DNA of 64,000 nucleotides, from positions 24,259 to 88,258 of the forward strand of contig JBDHIF010000014.1 of assembly GCA_039587535.1 (NCBI GenBank), given 5' to 3'. Positions 54,382 to 63,773 of this stretch are shown here, piece after piece (position 1 is the stretch's first letter; the number at the start of each line of letters is the position of its first letter). The DNA is from JAWLHJ01 sp039587535. Lineage in GTDB: Bacteria; Gemmatimonadota; Gemmatimonadetes; Longimicrobiales; Gaopeijiaceae. Both the position numbers and the translations under genes were made by a program. The notes beneath the pieces were generated by a model. That model was not told where the DNA came from. It did not search any database and saw only the letters and a program-made list of their open reading frames with translations.

Positions 54382-55875
54382 ATGCACGTCCACCTGATCG
54401 GGATTGCCGGAACCGCGATGGCGTCCCTCGCGGGGCTGCTCCGCGCGAAGGGTCACGAGGTAACGGGGTCGGACGAGGGCGTCTATCCACCCATGTCCAC
54501 CATGCTCGACGCGTCCGGGATCACCTACGCGAGGCGCTTCGACCCCGAGAACCTGGTACCAGCACCCGATCTGGTGGTGGTGGGGAACGCCATCAGCCGC
54601 GGGAACCCAGAGCTGGAAGCCGTCCTGGATCAGAGGATGCCCTACACCTCGTCCGCCGCGATCCTCAAGGACGAGTTCCTCCAGGGCCGGCACGTGCTGG
54701 CCGTGGCCGGCACCCACGGAAAGACCACCACGGCGTCGCTCCTCGCCCACCTCCTCGAGTGCGCAGGTCTCGACCCGTCGTTCCTGGTCGGGGGGATCGC
54801 GGAGAACTTCGGAACCTCGTTCCGTCTCACCGAGTCGGAGCTCTTCGTGGTGGAAGCGGACGAGTATGACACCGCGTACTTCGACAAGGGCCCGAAGATG
54901 TGGCATTACCGTCCACACACTGCGGTCGTGACCAACGTGGAGTTCGATCACGCCGACATCTACCGGGACGCCCAGGCCTACGACTTCGCCTTCGAGCGCT
55001 TCGTGAATCTGGTCCCTCGGACCGGCACGTTGGTCCTCGGCTGGGGCAGCGACCGGGAGCGAAGGCTCGCCGGAGTCTCATGGGCTCCCGTCGAGTCGTT
55101 CGGGATCGAGGACCACGGCGCGGCCCGGCCCGGGACAGAGGGCGCGGCAGCGGTGACACCGAACCGTGCGGATAACCGCGGCGCGAAGCTCGCAGCCGCG
55201 GATGCGCACCCCCGGTGGAGGGCCACCGATATCGCATATGGTCCCGACGGCACGATCTTCACCCTGGTGCACGACGGAGTCGAGATCGGTCGCTTCGAGA
55301 CGACCCTGGGTGGCGCCTTCAACGTCCGGAACTGCCTCGCAGCGATTGCGGCGGCCCGGGCCGTCGGAGCCTCGTGGGAGGGCGTCCGCGAGGGGCTCGT
55401 TACGTTCCAAAGCGTGCGGCGCCGGATGGAGGTCCGGGGCCGGGTCCGCGGGGTCACCATCATCGACGACTTCGCCCACCACCCCACGGCAGTGCGGGAG
55501 ACCGTCCTGGCGGCAGGCCAGCGTTTCCCCGGCAGCAGGATCGTGGCGGTGTTCGAGCCCCGGAGCTATACGGCGCAGCGAAAGGAAGCCCAGCCCGCCT
55601 TCCAAGCAGCGCTTGAGGGTGCCGACCGGGTCATCCTGGCTGGGCTGTTCCGACCAGAGCGCTACGACGCGTCAACAGGCATGGATCCGTCGAAGCTCGC
55701 CCGCGACCTCGCGTCCGAGGGGGTCGCGGCAAGCTACATCCCCGAGGTGGATGACATTGTGCGCACACTGAGCACGGAGGTCCGCGAAGGCGACGTCGTC
55801 CTGATCATGTCGAACGGAGCCTTCGGCGGCATCCACCAGAAGCTCCTGGAGACGCTGGCGGCAACGGGGTCCTGA
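54382..55875 (+). CDS. mpl: Murein tripeptide ligase Mpl
   Basis: A 497-residue cytoplasmic ATP-dependent ligase of the Mur family, joining recycled L-Ala-gamma-D-Glu-meso-DAP to UDP-N-acetylmuramic acid. The N-terminus HVHLIGIAGTAMASLAGLL and GSDEGVYPPMSTML match Mpl rather than MurC. The ATP loop is AGTHGKTTTASLL (about 110-122). FLVGGIAENFGTSF, EADEYDTAYFDKG, NVEFDHADIY and IDDFAHHPTAVRETVLA are also family motifs. A stretch of about 25 residues near 245-275 is a variable insert. It sits between spmAB and the ldcA/ggt pair and has a CAGGA box before the ATG. Presence implies DAP-type peptidoglycan and active wall recycling. Confidence 0.94.
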   Translation: MHVHLIGIAGTAMASLAGLLRAKGHEVTGSDEGVYPPMSTMLDASGITYARRFDPENLVPAPDLVVVGNAISRGNPELEAVLDQRMPYTSSAAILKDEFLQGRHVLAVAGTHGKTTTASLLAHLLECAGLDPSFLVGGIAENFGTSFRLTESELFVVEADEYDTAYFDKGPKMWHYRPHTAVVTNVEFDHADIYRDAQAYDFAFERFVNLVPRTGTLVLGWGSDRERRLAGVSWAPVESFGIEDHGAARPGTEGAAAVTPNRADNRGAKLAAADAHPRWRATDIAYGPDGTIFTLVHDGVEIGRFETTLGGAFNVRNCLAAIAAARAVGASWEGVREGLVTFQSVRRRMEVRGRVRGVTIIDDFAHHPTAVRETVLAAGQRFPGSRIVAVFEPRSYTAQRKEAQPAFQAALEGADRVILAGLFRPERYDASTGMDPSKLARDLASEGVAASYIPEVDDIVRTLSTEVREGDVVLIMSNGAFGGIHQKLLETLAATGS

Positions 55876-55879
55876 CCCT

Positions 55880-57610
55880 CTAGACCCCCAGCGCCATACC
55901 CCCCCTTCGGGGGTCGGCCACGCCTTCGAGCGTGCCGTCGGTGTGGACGCCGACGGCCTGCACATCACCAGAGAACTCGTCACGCTCCACGACGTCGTGG
56001 CCCCAGCGGCGAAGCGTGGACATCACCTCTGGGGGCAGCCCGCCCGGCTCCACGTGGATGAGGTCCGGTCGATGCTGGTGATGCACGCGCGGGGCGGCGA
56101 CGGCGTCCGTCAACGTCATCCCATGATTCAACACGTTGGAGAGCACCTGGAAGACGGTCGTCGTGATCGTGGCCCCTCCCGGCGTGCCCAGCACCATGGA
56201 GAGTCGGTCCCCCGCCCGATCGAGGACGATCGTGGGCGTCATGGCGGACAGCATGCGCTTCCCCGGCGCAACGGTGTTCACTTCGCCTTGGACCAGACCG
56301 AAGTGGTTCGGCTCGCCTGGCCGAGTCGTGAAGTCGTCCATCTCGTTGTTGAGCAGGACGCCCGTACCTTCGGCCACCAGCTTGCTGCCGAACCAGGTGT
56401 TCAGCGTGGTCGTGAGAGACACCGCGCCGCCGTCACCGTCGACGATCGAGACATGCGTCGTATGTCGACCTTCGGTCCGTGGCGACCCCGAATCCGCCCC
56501 TCCGTTCGGGTCTCCACCCCCCAGGAACTCCTCCACACCGGGCCCCACGCGACCGGAGGCGGTGGCCGAGTCGACATCGATGGTCTTTGCGCGCCAGGCG
56601 CCGTACGCAGCGGAGGTGAGAATCTCCTGAGGGACGGTCGCGTACTCCGGATCAGCCAGATAGTGGTTCCGGTCGGCGTACGCCCGTCGCCACGCTTCGG
56701 CCAGTAGATGCACATGCTCCGGTCCGTGCCATGGCCGCCGCCCCGGGCCGTGGGCGGACAGAATGTGGGCCATGGCCGCCAACGTCACGCCGCCCGACGA
56801 AGAAGGCGGCATGGACACGATCACACGATCACCGTACCGGAACCGAACCGGAGCGCGCCACTGGGAGGTGTAGCCCGCCAGGTCGGCGTGGCTCACAATG
56901 CCCCCGCCTCTCCTCATCTCCGCCACGAGAAGGTCGGCGGTCTCACCCCCGTAGAAGCCGTCGGGTCCCAGATCACGGATCCGCTCAAGCGTCCTCGCCA
57001 GATCCGGCTGACGGAACCGTGCGCCCTCCTCTGGGATCGAGCCGTGTGGGAGGAAGACGGCTGCGGTGGAGGAGAACCGTCTGAGGCCGGCCACGATGTG
57101 TGGCTCGTAAGACCGGATCAACCGATCGGTCACGGTGAAACCACGGGCCAGTGCCACGGACGGCTCGACCAGTCGTGGCCACGGAAGTGACCCGTAACGG
57201 GCGTGGGCATCCCACAGGCCGCGAACCGTCCCGGGTACGGCCACGGCGAGATGCCCGAGCTCCGACGCCTTACCGGCCGCACGTTCTGCGGTCCCAAACA
57301 TGTCCGAGCTGGCTGCGCCCGGGGCCACGCTCCGGTAGTCCAAGGCGGCGGTCTCCCCGTCCGGGCGCCGCACGATCATGAAGCCACTCCCCCCGAGGTT
57401 CCCGGCTTCCGGATTGACGACCGCCAGCGCGAAGGACGCCGCCACGGCGGCGTCGACCGCGTTTCCTCCCGACGCGAGAACGTCGATGCCCGCTCGACTC
57501 GCCAGCACGTCCGTGGTCGCCACGATCCCGCGGTGCGACCGCGCCGGCGTTCCACCCGGCGCGAAGGGCCACGCAGAAGGCCAATGATCGAAGGGCAAGG
57601 GCGGTGTCAT
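55880..57610 (-). CDS. ggt: Gamma-glutamyltranspeptidase family protein
   Basis: A 576-residue Ntn-hydrolase precursor that self-cleaves before a threonine. ATG 57610 with GGAGAC upstream is chosen; the open frame to 57934 is arginine-rich and has no family similarity. Large-subunit landmarks are AGIDVLASGGNAVDAAVAA, NLGGSGFMIVRR and PPSSSGGVTLAAM. The cleavage/nucleophile region is GRHTTHVSIVDGDG (Thr of TTH), followed by LNNEMDDFT and GKRMLSAMTPTIV, GTPGG. Such enzymes hydrolyse or transfer gamma-glutamyl groups, mainly from glutathione, in the periplasm. No clear signal peptide is visible from this start, so location is uncertain. It is convergent with mpl (4-base gap) and divergent from ldcA. 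Confidence 0.93.
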   Translation of the reverse strand: MTPPLPFDHWPSAWPFAPGGTPARSHRGIVATTDVLASRAGIDVLASGGNAVDAAVAASFALAVVNPEAGNLGGSGFMIVRRPDGETAALDYRSVAPGAASSDMFGTAERAAGKASELGHLAVAVPGTVRGLWDAHARYGSLPWPRLVEPSVALARGFTVTDRLIRSYEPHIVAGLRRFSSTAAVFLPHGSIPEEGARFRQPDLARTLERIRDLGPDGFYGGETADLLVAEMRRGGGIVSHADLAGYTSQWRAPVRFRYGDRVIVSMPPSSSGGVTLAAMAHILSAHGPGRRPWHGPEHVHLLAEAWRRAYADRNHYLADPEYATVPQEILTSAAYGAWRAKTIDVDSATASGRVGPGVEEFLGGGDPNGGADSGSPRTEGRHTTHVSIVDGDGGAVSLTTTLNTWFGSKLVAEGTGVLLNNEMDDFTTRPGEPNHFGLVQGEVNTVAPGKRMLSAMTPTIVLDRAGDRLSMVLGTPGGATITTTVFQVLSNVLNHGMTLTDAVAAPRVHHQHRPDLIHVEPGGLPPEVMSTLRRWGHDVVERDEFSGDVQAVGVHTDGTLEGVADPRRGGMALGV

Positions 57611-57680
57611 CCGTGATTGTCTCCGTCCGGGAGGCGGGCGCATCCTCGCGCGCGGGCCGCATCGCATCGATAATCGTACC

Positions 57681-58625
57681 ATGAACTCACCTTCACACGC
57701 GACGCGGTCCCCTTGCCGCAGACCGCGGGCCCTCGCACCGGGTAGCCGGGTAGCGCTCGTCGCCCCCGCCGGTCCGGTTGACCGCGAGCGGCTGGAGCGG
57801 GCGCGGGACCGTTGCCGAGCACTCGACCTCGAGCCGGTTGTCTTTCCCGGCGCACTCGCCCGGGACCGGTACTTGGCGGGGCCCGACGATGTTCGGCTCC
57901 GAGACCTCCAGGCGGCATTCGACGACCCGCACATCGATGCGATCTGGACGCTGCGGGGAGGGTACGGGACGCTCCGGATCCTCGACGCGCTCGATCTCCG
58001 TCGTCAGCGCCGAGATCCGATCCCCTTCATCGGATTCAGTGACAACACGTCGATCCACGTCCGGCACGCGGCGCTCGGCGTGGTCTCCTTCCACGGCCCT
58101 CATGCCGGGGGCCCGTTTCCACGCGAGACCGAAGAAGCCTTTCGCCGTGTCCTCTTCTCCCCGGAGCCACCCGGACCGGTGGAGGCAGCCCCGGGCGACC
58201 CAACCGCGGTGAGCCTCAGTGGCGGACGATGCGAGGCCCCCCTCGCCGGAGGGAATCTCGCCATCATCGCGTCCCTGTGCGGCACACGGCACAGCCTGGA
58301 TGCACGGGGCTGCATCCTGTTTCTCGAGGACGTTGGGGAGCCCGCGTATCGAGTCGACAGGATGCTCACTCAGCTACGAGATGCGGGCGTGTTGAACGGC
58401 GTGCTCGGGCTGGCGCTCGGGCAGTTCACCACGCCGCCCGATGGGGATTCCGATGCGGTGCTGGAAACGCTGAGGGAGTTGGCGACACGCATGGGCGTGC
58501 CGTCCGCCGCCGACCTGCCGTTCGGGCACGTCGACCACAACTGCACGCTTCCGGTCGGAGCCACGGCGGTGCTGGACGGCGACGCGGCTCGGTTGAGCCT
58601 TACGGAAGCCGCGGTCTACGCTTAG
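57681..58625 (+). CDS. ldcA: L,D-carboxypeptidase LdcA (peptidase S66)
   Basis: A 314-residue serine carboxypeptidase that removes the terminal D-Ala from recycled muropeptide tetrapeptides, giving the tripeptide that Mpl uses. S66 catalytic residues are visible: Ser in FIGFSDNTSIH, Glu in LFLEDVGEPAYRVDRML and His in FGHVDHNCTLPVG. LRGGYGTLRILDALD is the oxyanion-side motif. The ATG at 57681 lacks a good Shine-Dalgarno, and the first 20 residues are poorly conserved, so a start a few codons downstream is possible. Together with mpl, it forms a compact wall-recycling neighbourhood. Confidence 0.93.
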   Translation: MNSPSHATRSPCRRPRALAPGSRVALVAPAGPVDRERLERARDRCRALDLEPVVFPGALARDRYLAGPDDVRLRDLQAAFDDPHIDAIWTLRGGYGTLRILDALDLRRQRRDPIPFIGFSDNTSIHVRHAALGVVSFHGPHAGGPFPRETEEAFRRVLFSPEPPGPVEAAPGDPTAVSLSGGRCEAPLAGGNLAIIASLCGTRHSLDARGCILFLEDVGEPAYRVDRMLTQLRDAGVLNGVLGLALGQFTTPPDGDSDAVLETLRELATRMGVPSAADLPFGHVDHNCTLPVGATAVLDGDAARLSLTEAAVYA

Positions 58626-58960
58626 ACCGGGGCACGTCCGCAGTTGACCGTTAGGACCCGGCTCACGACGTCCCCAGCCTGTATATGTGCGACTTGGGCA
58701 TCACGCTCCGCTCGTGACGCAGCCACTCCCGATGACCAATTCAGGCGCCCGCGTTCCGACCCGCCGCCACGTCACGGGACTCCGCCCCCAGGAGAGATCT
58801 GAGGCGGTCCGAGGCGATCACTGGCGAACCCTCGTCCGGAATGCGATGATGTCGTCGGGCTGCGCACCTGTCGCACGAGACGTCCGGTCACCCCCCGACG
58901 CAGTAGCCTGCTACTTCTGCGACGTCCGACCTTCCCCCTCCCCCCCAAAAGGCGATCGCA
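58626..58960 (+). other. Intergenic region upstream of the MBOAT gene
   Basis: 335 bases without a credible gene. It contains a short stem TCACG/CGTGA (58702-58718) and an imperfect hairpin with arms GCAGTAGC and GCTACTTCTGC (58899-58922) about 40 bases before the next start. No convincing promoter pair was found. Confidence 0.5.
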
Positions 58961-60391
58961 GTGCTCTTCAACTCACTGACGTTCGTTGTGTTCTTCAGCG
59001 TCGTCCTGCTGCTGCACAACCTGCCGTTCTCGTGGCGCGCCAAGAAGACCAACCTGCTCATCGCGAGCTATCTCTTCTACGCGGCCTGGAATCCGCCTTT
59101 CGTCGTGCTCCTCTGGATCTCGACCTTCGTCGACTGGCACGTCGCGAAGTGGATCTACCGAGCGGAGCGAGTCGCACGCCGACGCTTCTTCCTCTTCTTG
59201 AGCGTCGCGGTGAACCTCGGCATCCTCGGCTACTTCAAGTACGGCGAGTTCCTGCTCGAGAATTGGCAGGCATTGATGGGGAGTCTGGGCCTCGAGTACG
59301 CGCCGCCGGAATGGAGCATCATCCTCCCCGTCGGCATCAGCTTCTACACGTTCCAGACGATGGCCTATTCGATGGACGTGTACCTGAAACGAGCGGAGCC
59401 GAGCGACTCATTCCTGGACTTCGCGCTGTTCGTGACCTTCTTCCCGCAGCTCGTGGCCGGGCCCATCGTCCGGCCGACGGACTTGATGCCGCAGTTCCGT
59501 ACGCCTCATCGTGCCGATGCGCGACAGCTGGGCTGGGGACTGTCGCTGATGATTCTGGGTGTCTTCCAGAAGGTGGTGATCGCCGACGGACTCCTGGCCC
59601 CGTCCTCAGAGCTCGTCTTCGGCGCCGACGACCCGGTCAGCTTTCTGGACGCCTGGCTCGGGACGCTGGCATTCTCCGGCCAGATCTTCTCGGACTTCGC
59701 GGGCTACTCCACGACAGCGATTGGAGCGGCCCTTTGTCTGGGCTTCTCCATCCCGACCAATTTCCGCTTCCCCTACGCGGCCATCGGCTTCAGCGACTTC
59801 TGGCGGCGGTGGCATATCTCCCTGTCGACCTGGCTCCGCGACTATCTGTACATCCCCCTCGGAGGAAACAGGAAAGGGACCGTCATCACCTACCGCAACC
59901 TGATGCTGACCATGCTTCTCGGCGGGCTCTGGCATGGGGCGGCCTGGACCTTCGTCGTTTGGGGCGGGCTCCACGGAGCGTACCTGGCTGTTGAACGGTG
60001 GCTCGGCGGGCGAGCGATGGCGAGACGAATCGAGGGTGAGCGGTCCTTCGCGGGGAAGCTCGGGTTGGGGCTCCTGACGTACTTCTTGGTGAACCTGACC
60101 TGGGTCTTCTTCCGTGCCGACGACTTCCCCACGGCCTGGCGACTCATCCGGAGCATGTTCGGGTTCTCGGGGGATGCCCCGGGGACTCCGCTGCCGACCC
60201 TCTACGTCCTCTTCGTCAGCGTCACGACCGCGATCCTGGTGACGGCGCACTGGCTCATGCGCGATCGAACGCTCGAAGACGTGGCGGAAGCGACGCCCCG
60301 GTGGATTCTGGTCGGCACGTTGGCCGTCATGGGTTTCCTCATCATCATCACACAGGGATCGGGCGATGCCTTCATCTACTTCCAGTTCTGA
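58961..60391 (+). CDS. MBOAT family membrane-bound O-acyltransferase (AlgI-like)
   Basis: A 476-residue polytopic enzyme that transfers acyl (often acetyl) groups across or at the membrane, usually to a cell-surface polysaccharide. It starts with the family N-terminus LFNSLTFVVFFSVVLLLHN at a GTG. SYLFYAAWNPPFVVLLW, LPVGISFYTFQTMAYSMDVY, FFPQLVAGPIVR, and the signature FWRRWHISLSTWLRDYLYIPLGG are all present. The catalytic His lies in GGLWHGAAWTFVVWGGLHG. It is followed 16 bases later by the gene for an exported partner, as in alginate and other O-acetylation systems. The glycan modified is unknown. Confidence 0.95.
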   Translation: MLFNSLTFVVFFSVVLLLHNLPFSWRAKKTNLLIASYLFYAAWNPPFVVLLWISTFVDWHVAKWIYRAERVARRRFFLFLSVAVNLGILGYFKYGEFLLENWQALMGSLGLEYAPPEWSIILPVGISFYTFQTMAYSMDVYLKRAEPSDSFLDFALFVTFFPQLVAGPIVRPTDLMPQFRTPHRADARQLGWGLSLMILGVFQKVVIADGLLAPSSELVFGADDPVSFLDAWLGTLAFSGQIFSDFAGYSTTAIGAALCLGFSIPTNFRFPYAAIGFSDFWRRWHISLSTWLRDYLYIPLGGNRKGTVITYRNLMLTMLLGGLWHGAAWTFVVWGGLHGAYLAVERWLGGRAMARRIEGERSFAGKLGLGLLTYFLVNLTWVFFRADDFPTAWRLIRSMFGFSGDAPGTPLPTLYVLFVSVTTAILVTAHWLMRDRTLEDVAEATPRWILVGTLAVMGFLIIITQGSGDAFIYFQF

Positions 60392-60407
60392 TTCGGGGGG
60401 ACGGGAC

Positions 60408-61673
60408 ATGGACGGAACCGACCGTGCGAACCTCGACCACCCAATGCGAGACGCGTCTGGCGAGAGCCACCCGTCCTCGAGCAGTATCCGGACTCGTCGA
60501 GGCTCCGCTGTTCAAGAAGCGGAGCCGGGTGGTTCGGAGATTCCTTACCGTCACGTTCCCGAGCACCCATGGTCCCGTCTTCTCCTGGCGGCGTCCCTGG
60601 CTGTGGTGATCGGCGTTATCGGCTGGGAGATGCTCGCCCGATCGATGCACCACACGCCCGGCTCGTACGATGACACGGGTGAGTCGTGGGCGATCGAGCG
60701 ACGGAAGCTCGACGACCCCGACCGGGATGTCCGCGTCGTCCTCGCCGGTTCGAGTCGCATGCTCTGGGCGGCGGACCTGGATATCCTCGAGGAGGGGCTC
60801 GGCACCAGGCCGATCCAACTCGCCCTGCCCGGCACGAGCCCTCGGATCATCGTCGAACACCTCGTGAACACTACCGACTTCGATGGACTGATTCTGGTCG
60901 GCTACACGCCCTTCCTCTTCAATGCCGAGGGACCAGGTGGGATGGGCCAGGCATCCCTCGACGCGTACACAGAGAACTCGCCGAGCAAGCGACTCGGCTA
61001 CCTGATCCATCGTCGGCTTTCTGATCACTTGGCCTTCATCGATGGGGCAGCGTTCGCCCTCTTCAAGCTGGTGGAGCGCTATGCCTCTCCCCGACTAGCC
61101 AGCCGCGCGGACGCCCGAGACCTGAACGCGCTGGAGTGGAAGCTCGGCAACCTCTCCACCGATCGGCAGATGGACATGTGGGAGCCCATGGAAACCCCGG
61201 GGACCTTCAACTGGCAGCAGATGATCAACTTCTGGCGAGGTCAAGACGGGGAGACAGGCCCGCCACCGCCAGTCGAGCGACAGATGGAGATGGCCGAGTC
61301 CGCTGTCGAGTTCTTCGGGCCCTTGGTGGCCGAGATGAGATCCCGCGGTGGCGACATGGTCTTCATTCGGATGCCGTCGAGCGGAGAGTACCGAGAGCTG
61401 GAACTCGAGGGCGACGTGGACACGCATCTGTGGACGCCCCACGTCGAGGGGGTGGACGCACTCTCGATCAATGGCTGGGACTACCCTGAGCTATCCACCG
61501 ATCTGGAGATCCCCGAGTGGTCGCACCTGAGCCGCCGCAGCCAGGACGACTGGAGCCGGGCCGTGGTGCCCATCCTCCAGGACCGTTATCGGCAGTTCCG
61601 CGGTCAGAGCCTCCATGAGATGTTGGGGATTCCGGAACCAGAACCGAACGCCGTAACGGAGCCGAGCGCATGA
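60408..61673 (+). CDS. Membrane-anchored SGNH/AlgJ-like partner of the MBOAT enzyme
   Basis: A 421-residue protein starting at ATG 60408. About 60 polar residues precede one helix (LLLAASLAVVIGVIGWEMLA), then a periplasmic domain opening with VRVVLAGSSRMLWAADLD, which resembles the block I nucleophile-Ser motif of SGNH hydrolases. The later RGGDMVFIRMPSSGEYRELE and DVDTHLWTPHVEG could supply the remaining catalytic residues. I cannot name the exact family; the layout (MBOAT followed by an anchored SGNH-like protein) is that of AlgI/AlgJ-type polysaccharide O-acetyltransferases, and this function is inferred from that. Its stop overlaps the next start as ATGA. Confidence 0.75.
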   Translation: MDGTDRANLDHPMRDASGESHPSSSSIRTRRGSAVQEAEPGGSEIPYRHVPEHPWSRLLLAASLAVVIGVIGWEMLARSMHHTPGSYDDTGESWAIERRKLDDPDRDVRVVLAGSSRMLWAADLDILEEGLGTRPIQLALPGTSPRIIVEHLVNTTDFDGLILVGYTPFLFNAEGPGGMGQASLDAYTENSPSKRLGYLIHRRLSDHLAFIDGAAFALFKLVERYASPRLASRADARDLNALEWKLGNLSTDRQMDMWEPMETPGTFNWQQMINFWRGQDGETGPPPPVERQMEMAESAVEFFGPLVAEMRSRGGDMVFIRMPSSGEYRELELEGDVDTHLWTPHVEGVDALSINGWDYPELSTDLEIPEWSHLSRRSQDDWSRAVVPILQDRYRQFRGQSLHEMLGIPEPEPNAVTEPSA

Positions 61674-62012
61674 GCATCTTGGCCGCGATCGATTTCTCGC
61701 CCGTTGGGATTCGATGCGGGTTCCGACGCGGTTCAGGAAGCATGGCGGGAGCAGTTCCGCGCGGAGCAGGCGACGCTGGACGACGCGGCCAACACCCTCA
61801 GGGAGAGGGGCCTCGCGGTACGGGCCCGCATGGTTCGCGGCGGCATCGCCGAGGAAGTTCTCCGCGCGGCCGAGGAGGCCGAGGCCCGGCTAATCGTTCT
61901 GGGGAGCCACGGTCACGGTGTTCTCTACAACGTGCTGGTCGGCAGCGCCGCTGCGTCGGTCATCAAGAACGCGAAGATCCCGGTGACGTTGGTGCCTAGC
62001 AGGAGGGAGTGA
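61670..62012 (+). pseudogene. Universal stress protein (UspA) gene, internally deleted and frameshifted
   Basis: The start codon overlaps the preceding stop (ATGA) and gives MSILAAIDFSPV, the exact first strand of a UspA domain, but this frame then leaves the family. From about 61706 a different frame reads GFDAGSDAVQEAW and continues through MVRGGIAEEVLRAAE, LIVLGSHGHG and IPVTLVPSRRE, the second half of UspA with the ATP-binding G-x2-G-x9-G-like loop region. About 35 residues of the first half (helix 1, strand 2) are missing. Removing one G in the GGG at 61707-61709 would rejoin the frames. So the gene has lost an internal piece, and either is truly broken or contains a base-call error at the junction. 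Confidence 0.7.
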
Positions 62013-62035
62013 CCGCCGGTCTCCCGGACGAGCGA

Positions 62036-63742
62036 TCAGGGAGTACCGGCACCGCCCGTTTCGGCACTGCACCCGGCGCATCCCATGAGTGCGCCAGCCA
62101 AGTCCCGGCCGGAGGCATACCAAAGGATCGCCGGAAGGCCGTTTGAGATACTGTCGGGCGCGATCCCCATGGAGTCTCCGGTGACCCCGAACTCCCATTG
62201 GTCGGGAAGCCCGTCCGCGTCGGCGTCCGAGCAGGCCGTCCCGCTGGCAGGCGTCCCATACGCTCGGGTCGTCTCGGTACGCAGGTCCTCGGCCTCCCTG
62301 ACGCCGGCGCCGTCAACCCATTCGGCGCGGGCTCGGGCATCTACCGAATCCGAACGAAGCGTCCACGTCCCGTCGCACGCGAGGTACCGGCTGTTCCCGG
62401 CGATCTGGATGATCCGGCTGACCTTGGCGTCGGTCAGTGATGCGATCTCGGGTCGGGCCGCGCCGAGGCCGAGCGCCATGGTGTCCGTCACCGCATACGT
62501 TTCTGGCGGGATGGGGTCACCGTCTGTCGCACAGTGTCCAGAGTAGTTCTCGACAGTGGAAAGACAGGCGGTGGAGCGGCTCCTACCCCGGTGCAGGTCC
62601 ATGGGAGTCGAGAGCGAATCGTACCCGTTCTGCTCTGTCCGAAGCCCGCCGGCCTGGACCGACACCGAATCATCGCCATCCAACAACCACAAGTAGAACG
62701 CCCACCTTCGGGTCGGGCCCGTCGATGTGTAGGGGCCCGTACGAAAATAGTTGTTCAGAACGTCGACCCGCGTTTGAACATCCTTGCGGGTCGAGCCGAT
62801 CTGGACGTAAGCGTTCCGGGCGTTGTAGACGACGTTGTCGATGATCTGGACCGAGTCGGCGTTGCCGACCAAGGGCGTTCGGTGCCCGCCGCTCGCCATG
62901 TAGTTGGCGTGGTAAAGGAGGTTTGCGGTCTTGGCGACCCCGCCCACCTCGGAAGTATCGCCCCCGATGTGCATGAACGTCGAATGATCGACGTGGGGCT
63001 CGAACAGAAGGTTGCGAGAAAACGTGATGTCCCGGGTCAACACGCCCGCTTGGGGAACGAAGGCAGTCCCGCACCCCTGAGTCATGAGGTTCTCCCCGGA
63101 AGTCCTGGCGTACCACGAGTTCGACAAGTGCTCGACGTACAGGCCTGAGGAGCACATCATGTCCGACGATGAGGTCACTGCGAACCCTTCGTCTTCACCC
63201 GCTTTCCGCTGGTAGAAGTATCCGAAATACCATTCGGCAGCGCGACGGGCACGGAGGTCGTCACCGAGGATGTTGATCCCCTCGCCTTGCGCTGTCTGCC
63301 CGAGCACGTAAACGCATTCGAGGTCGTCCGAGTTCTGATCCCCCGAGCTGTCGTTGAAGTACACGTCGCCACCGCCGTTCACGAAGACGATGGCCGTACA
63401 CGTGCTCCCGTCGTCCCACGCCTGGGCAGAGTCAATGGCCGAGCGAAGCGTTCCCGCTCCCGTGCTGTTCGAGTAATCCGTGACGCGAGCCACCCTCATT
63501 CTGCCCGTACCGGCGGCTATGGCATCCAGTTGCGGCGGCCTCCGGGCTCCCGGCCCGACGAGGCACGGCAGCTTCAGGCTGTCCGCATCCACCAGCGCCG
63601 CCTCAGCGTCGCACAGACCCTCCCATGCGTCGATCGTATCCTGCCACTCGAACCGCACCGGACGCTCCGCGATCAGCGAAGAGCAGCTCAACGCCGTCAT
63701 GCCGACCATAGCGGTGATCCCGCAGGACAACAGAGCGCGCAT
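62036..63742 (-). CDS. Pectate-lyase-like beta-helix lipoprotein
   Basis: A 568-residue exported protein, starting at ATG 63742 behind GGAGGT. The signal peptide ends in a lipobox (GMTALSC). RVTDYSNSTGAGTLRSAID and the following IVFVNGGGDVYFND match the start of right-handed beta-helix polysaccharide lyases of the pectate lyase superfamily. Repeated short strands follow (NILGDDLRARR, YVEHLSNSWYAR, ITFSRNLLFEP, VQIIDNVVYNARNAYVQIG). An acidic repeat DADADGLPDQWEF near the C-terminus resembles a calcium-binding thrombospondin type 3 unit. Cysteine pair GCAGC lies 10 residues from the end. Catalytic residues were not identified, so lyase activity and substrate are uncertain. The gene is downstream of tRNA-Val on the same strand. 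Confidence 0.75.
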   Translation of the reverse strand: MRALLSCGITAMVGMTALSCSSLIAERPVRFEWQDTIDAWEGLCDAEAALVDADSLKLPCLVGPGARRPPQLDAIAAGTGRMRVARVTDYSNSTGAGTLRSAIDSAQAWDDGSTCTAIVFVNGGGDVYFNDSSGDQNSDDLECVYVLGQTAQGEGINILGDDLRARRAAEWYFGYFYQRKAGEDEGFAVTSSSDMMCSSGLYVEHLSNSWYARTSGENLMTQGCGTAFVPQAGVLTRDITFSRNLLFEPHVDHSTFMHIGGDTSEVGGVAKTANLLYHANYMASGGHRTPLVGNADSVQIIDNVVYNARNAYVQIGSTRKDVQTRVDVLNNYFRTGPYTSTGPTRRWAFYLWLLDGDDSVSVQAGGLRTEQNGYDSLSTPMDLHRGRSRSTACLSTVENYSGHCATDGDPIPPETYAVTDTMALGLGAARPEIASLTDAKVSRIIQIAGNSRYLACDGTWTLRSDSVDARARAEWVDGAGVREAEDLRTETTRAYGTPASGTACSDADADGLPDQWEFGVTGDSMGIAPDSISNGLPAILWYASGRDLAGALMGCAGCSAETGGAGTP

Positions 63743-63773
63743 CCTACCTCCACCGTAAAGCCGAGTCATCAAT

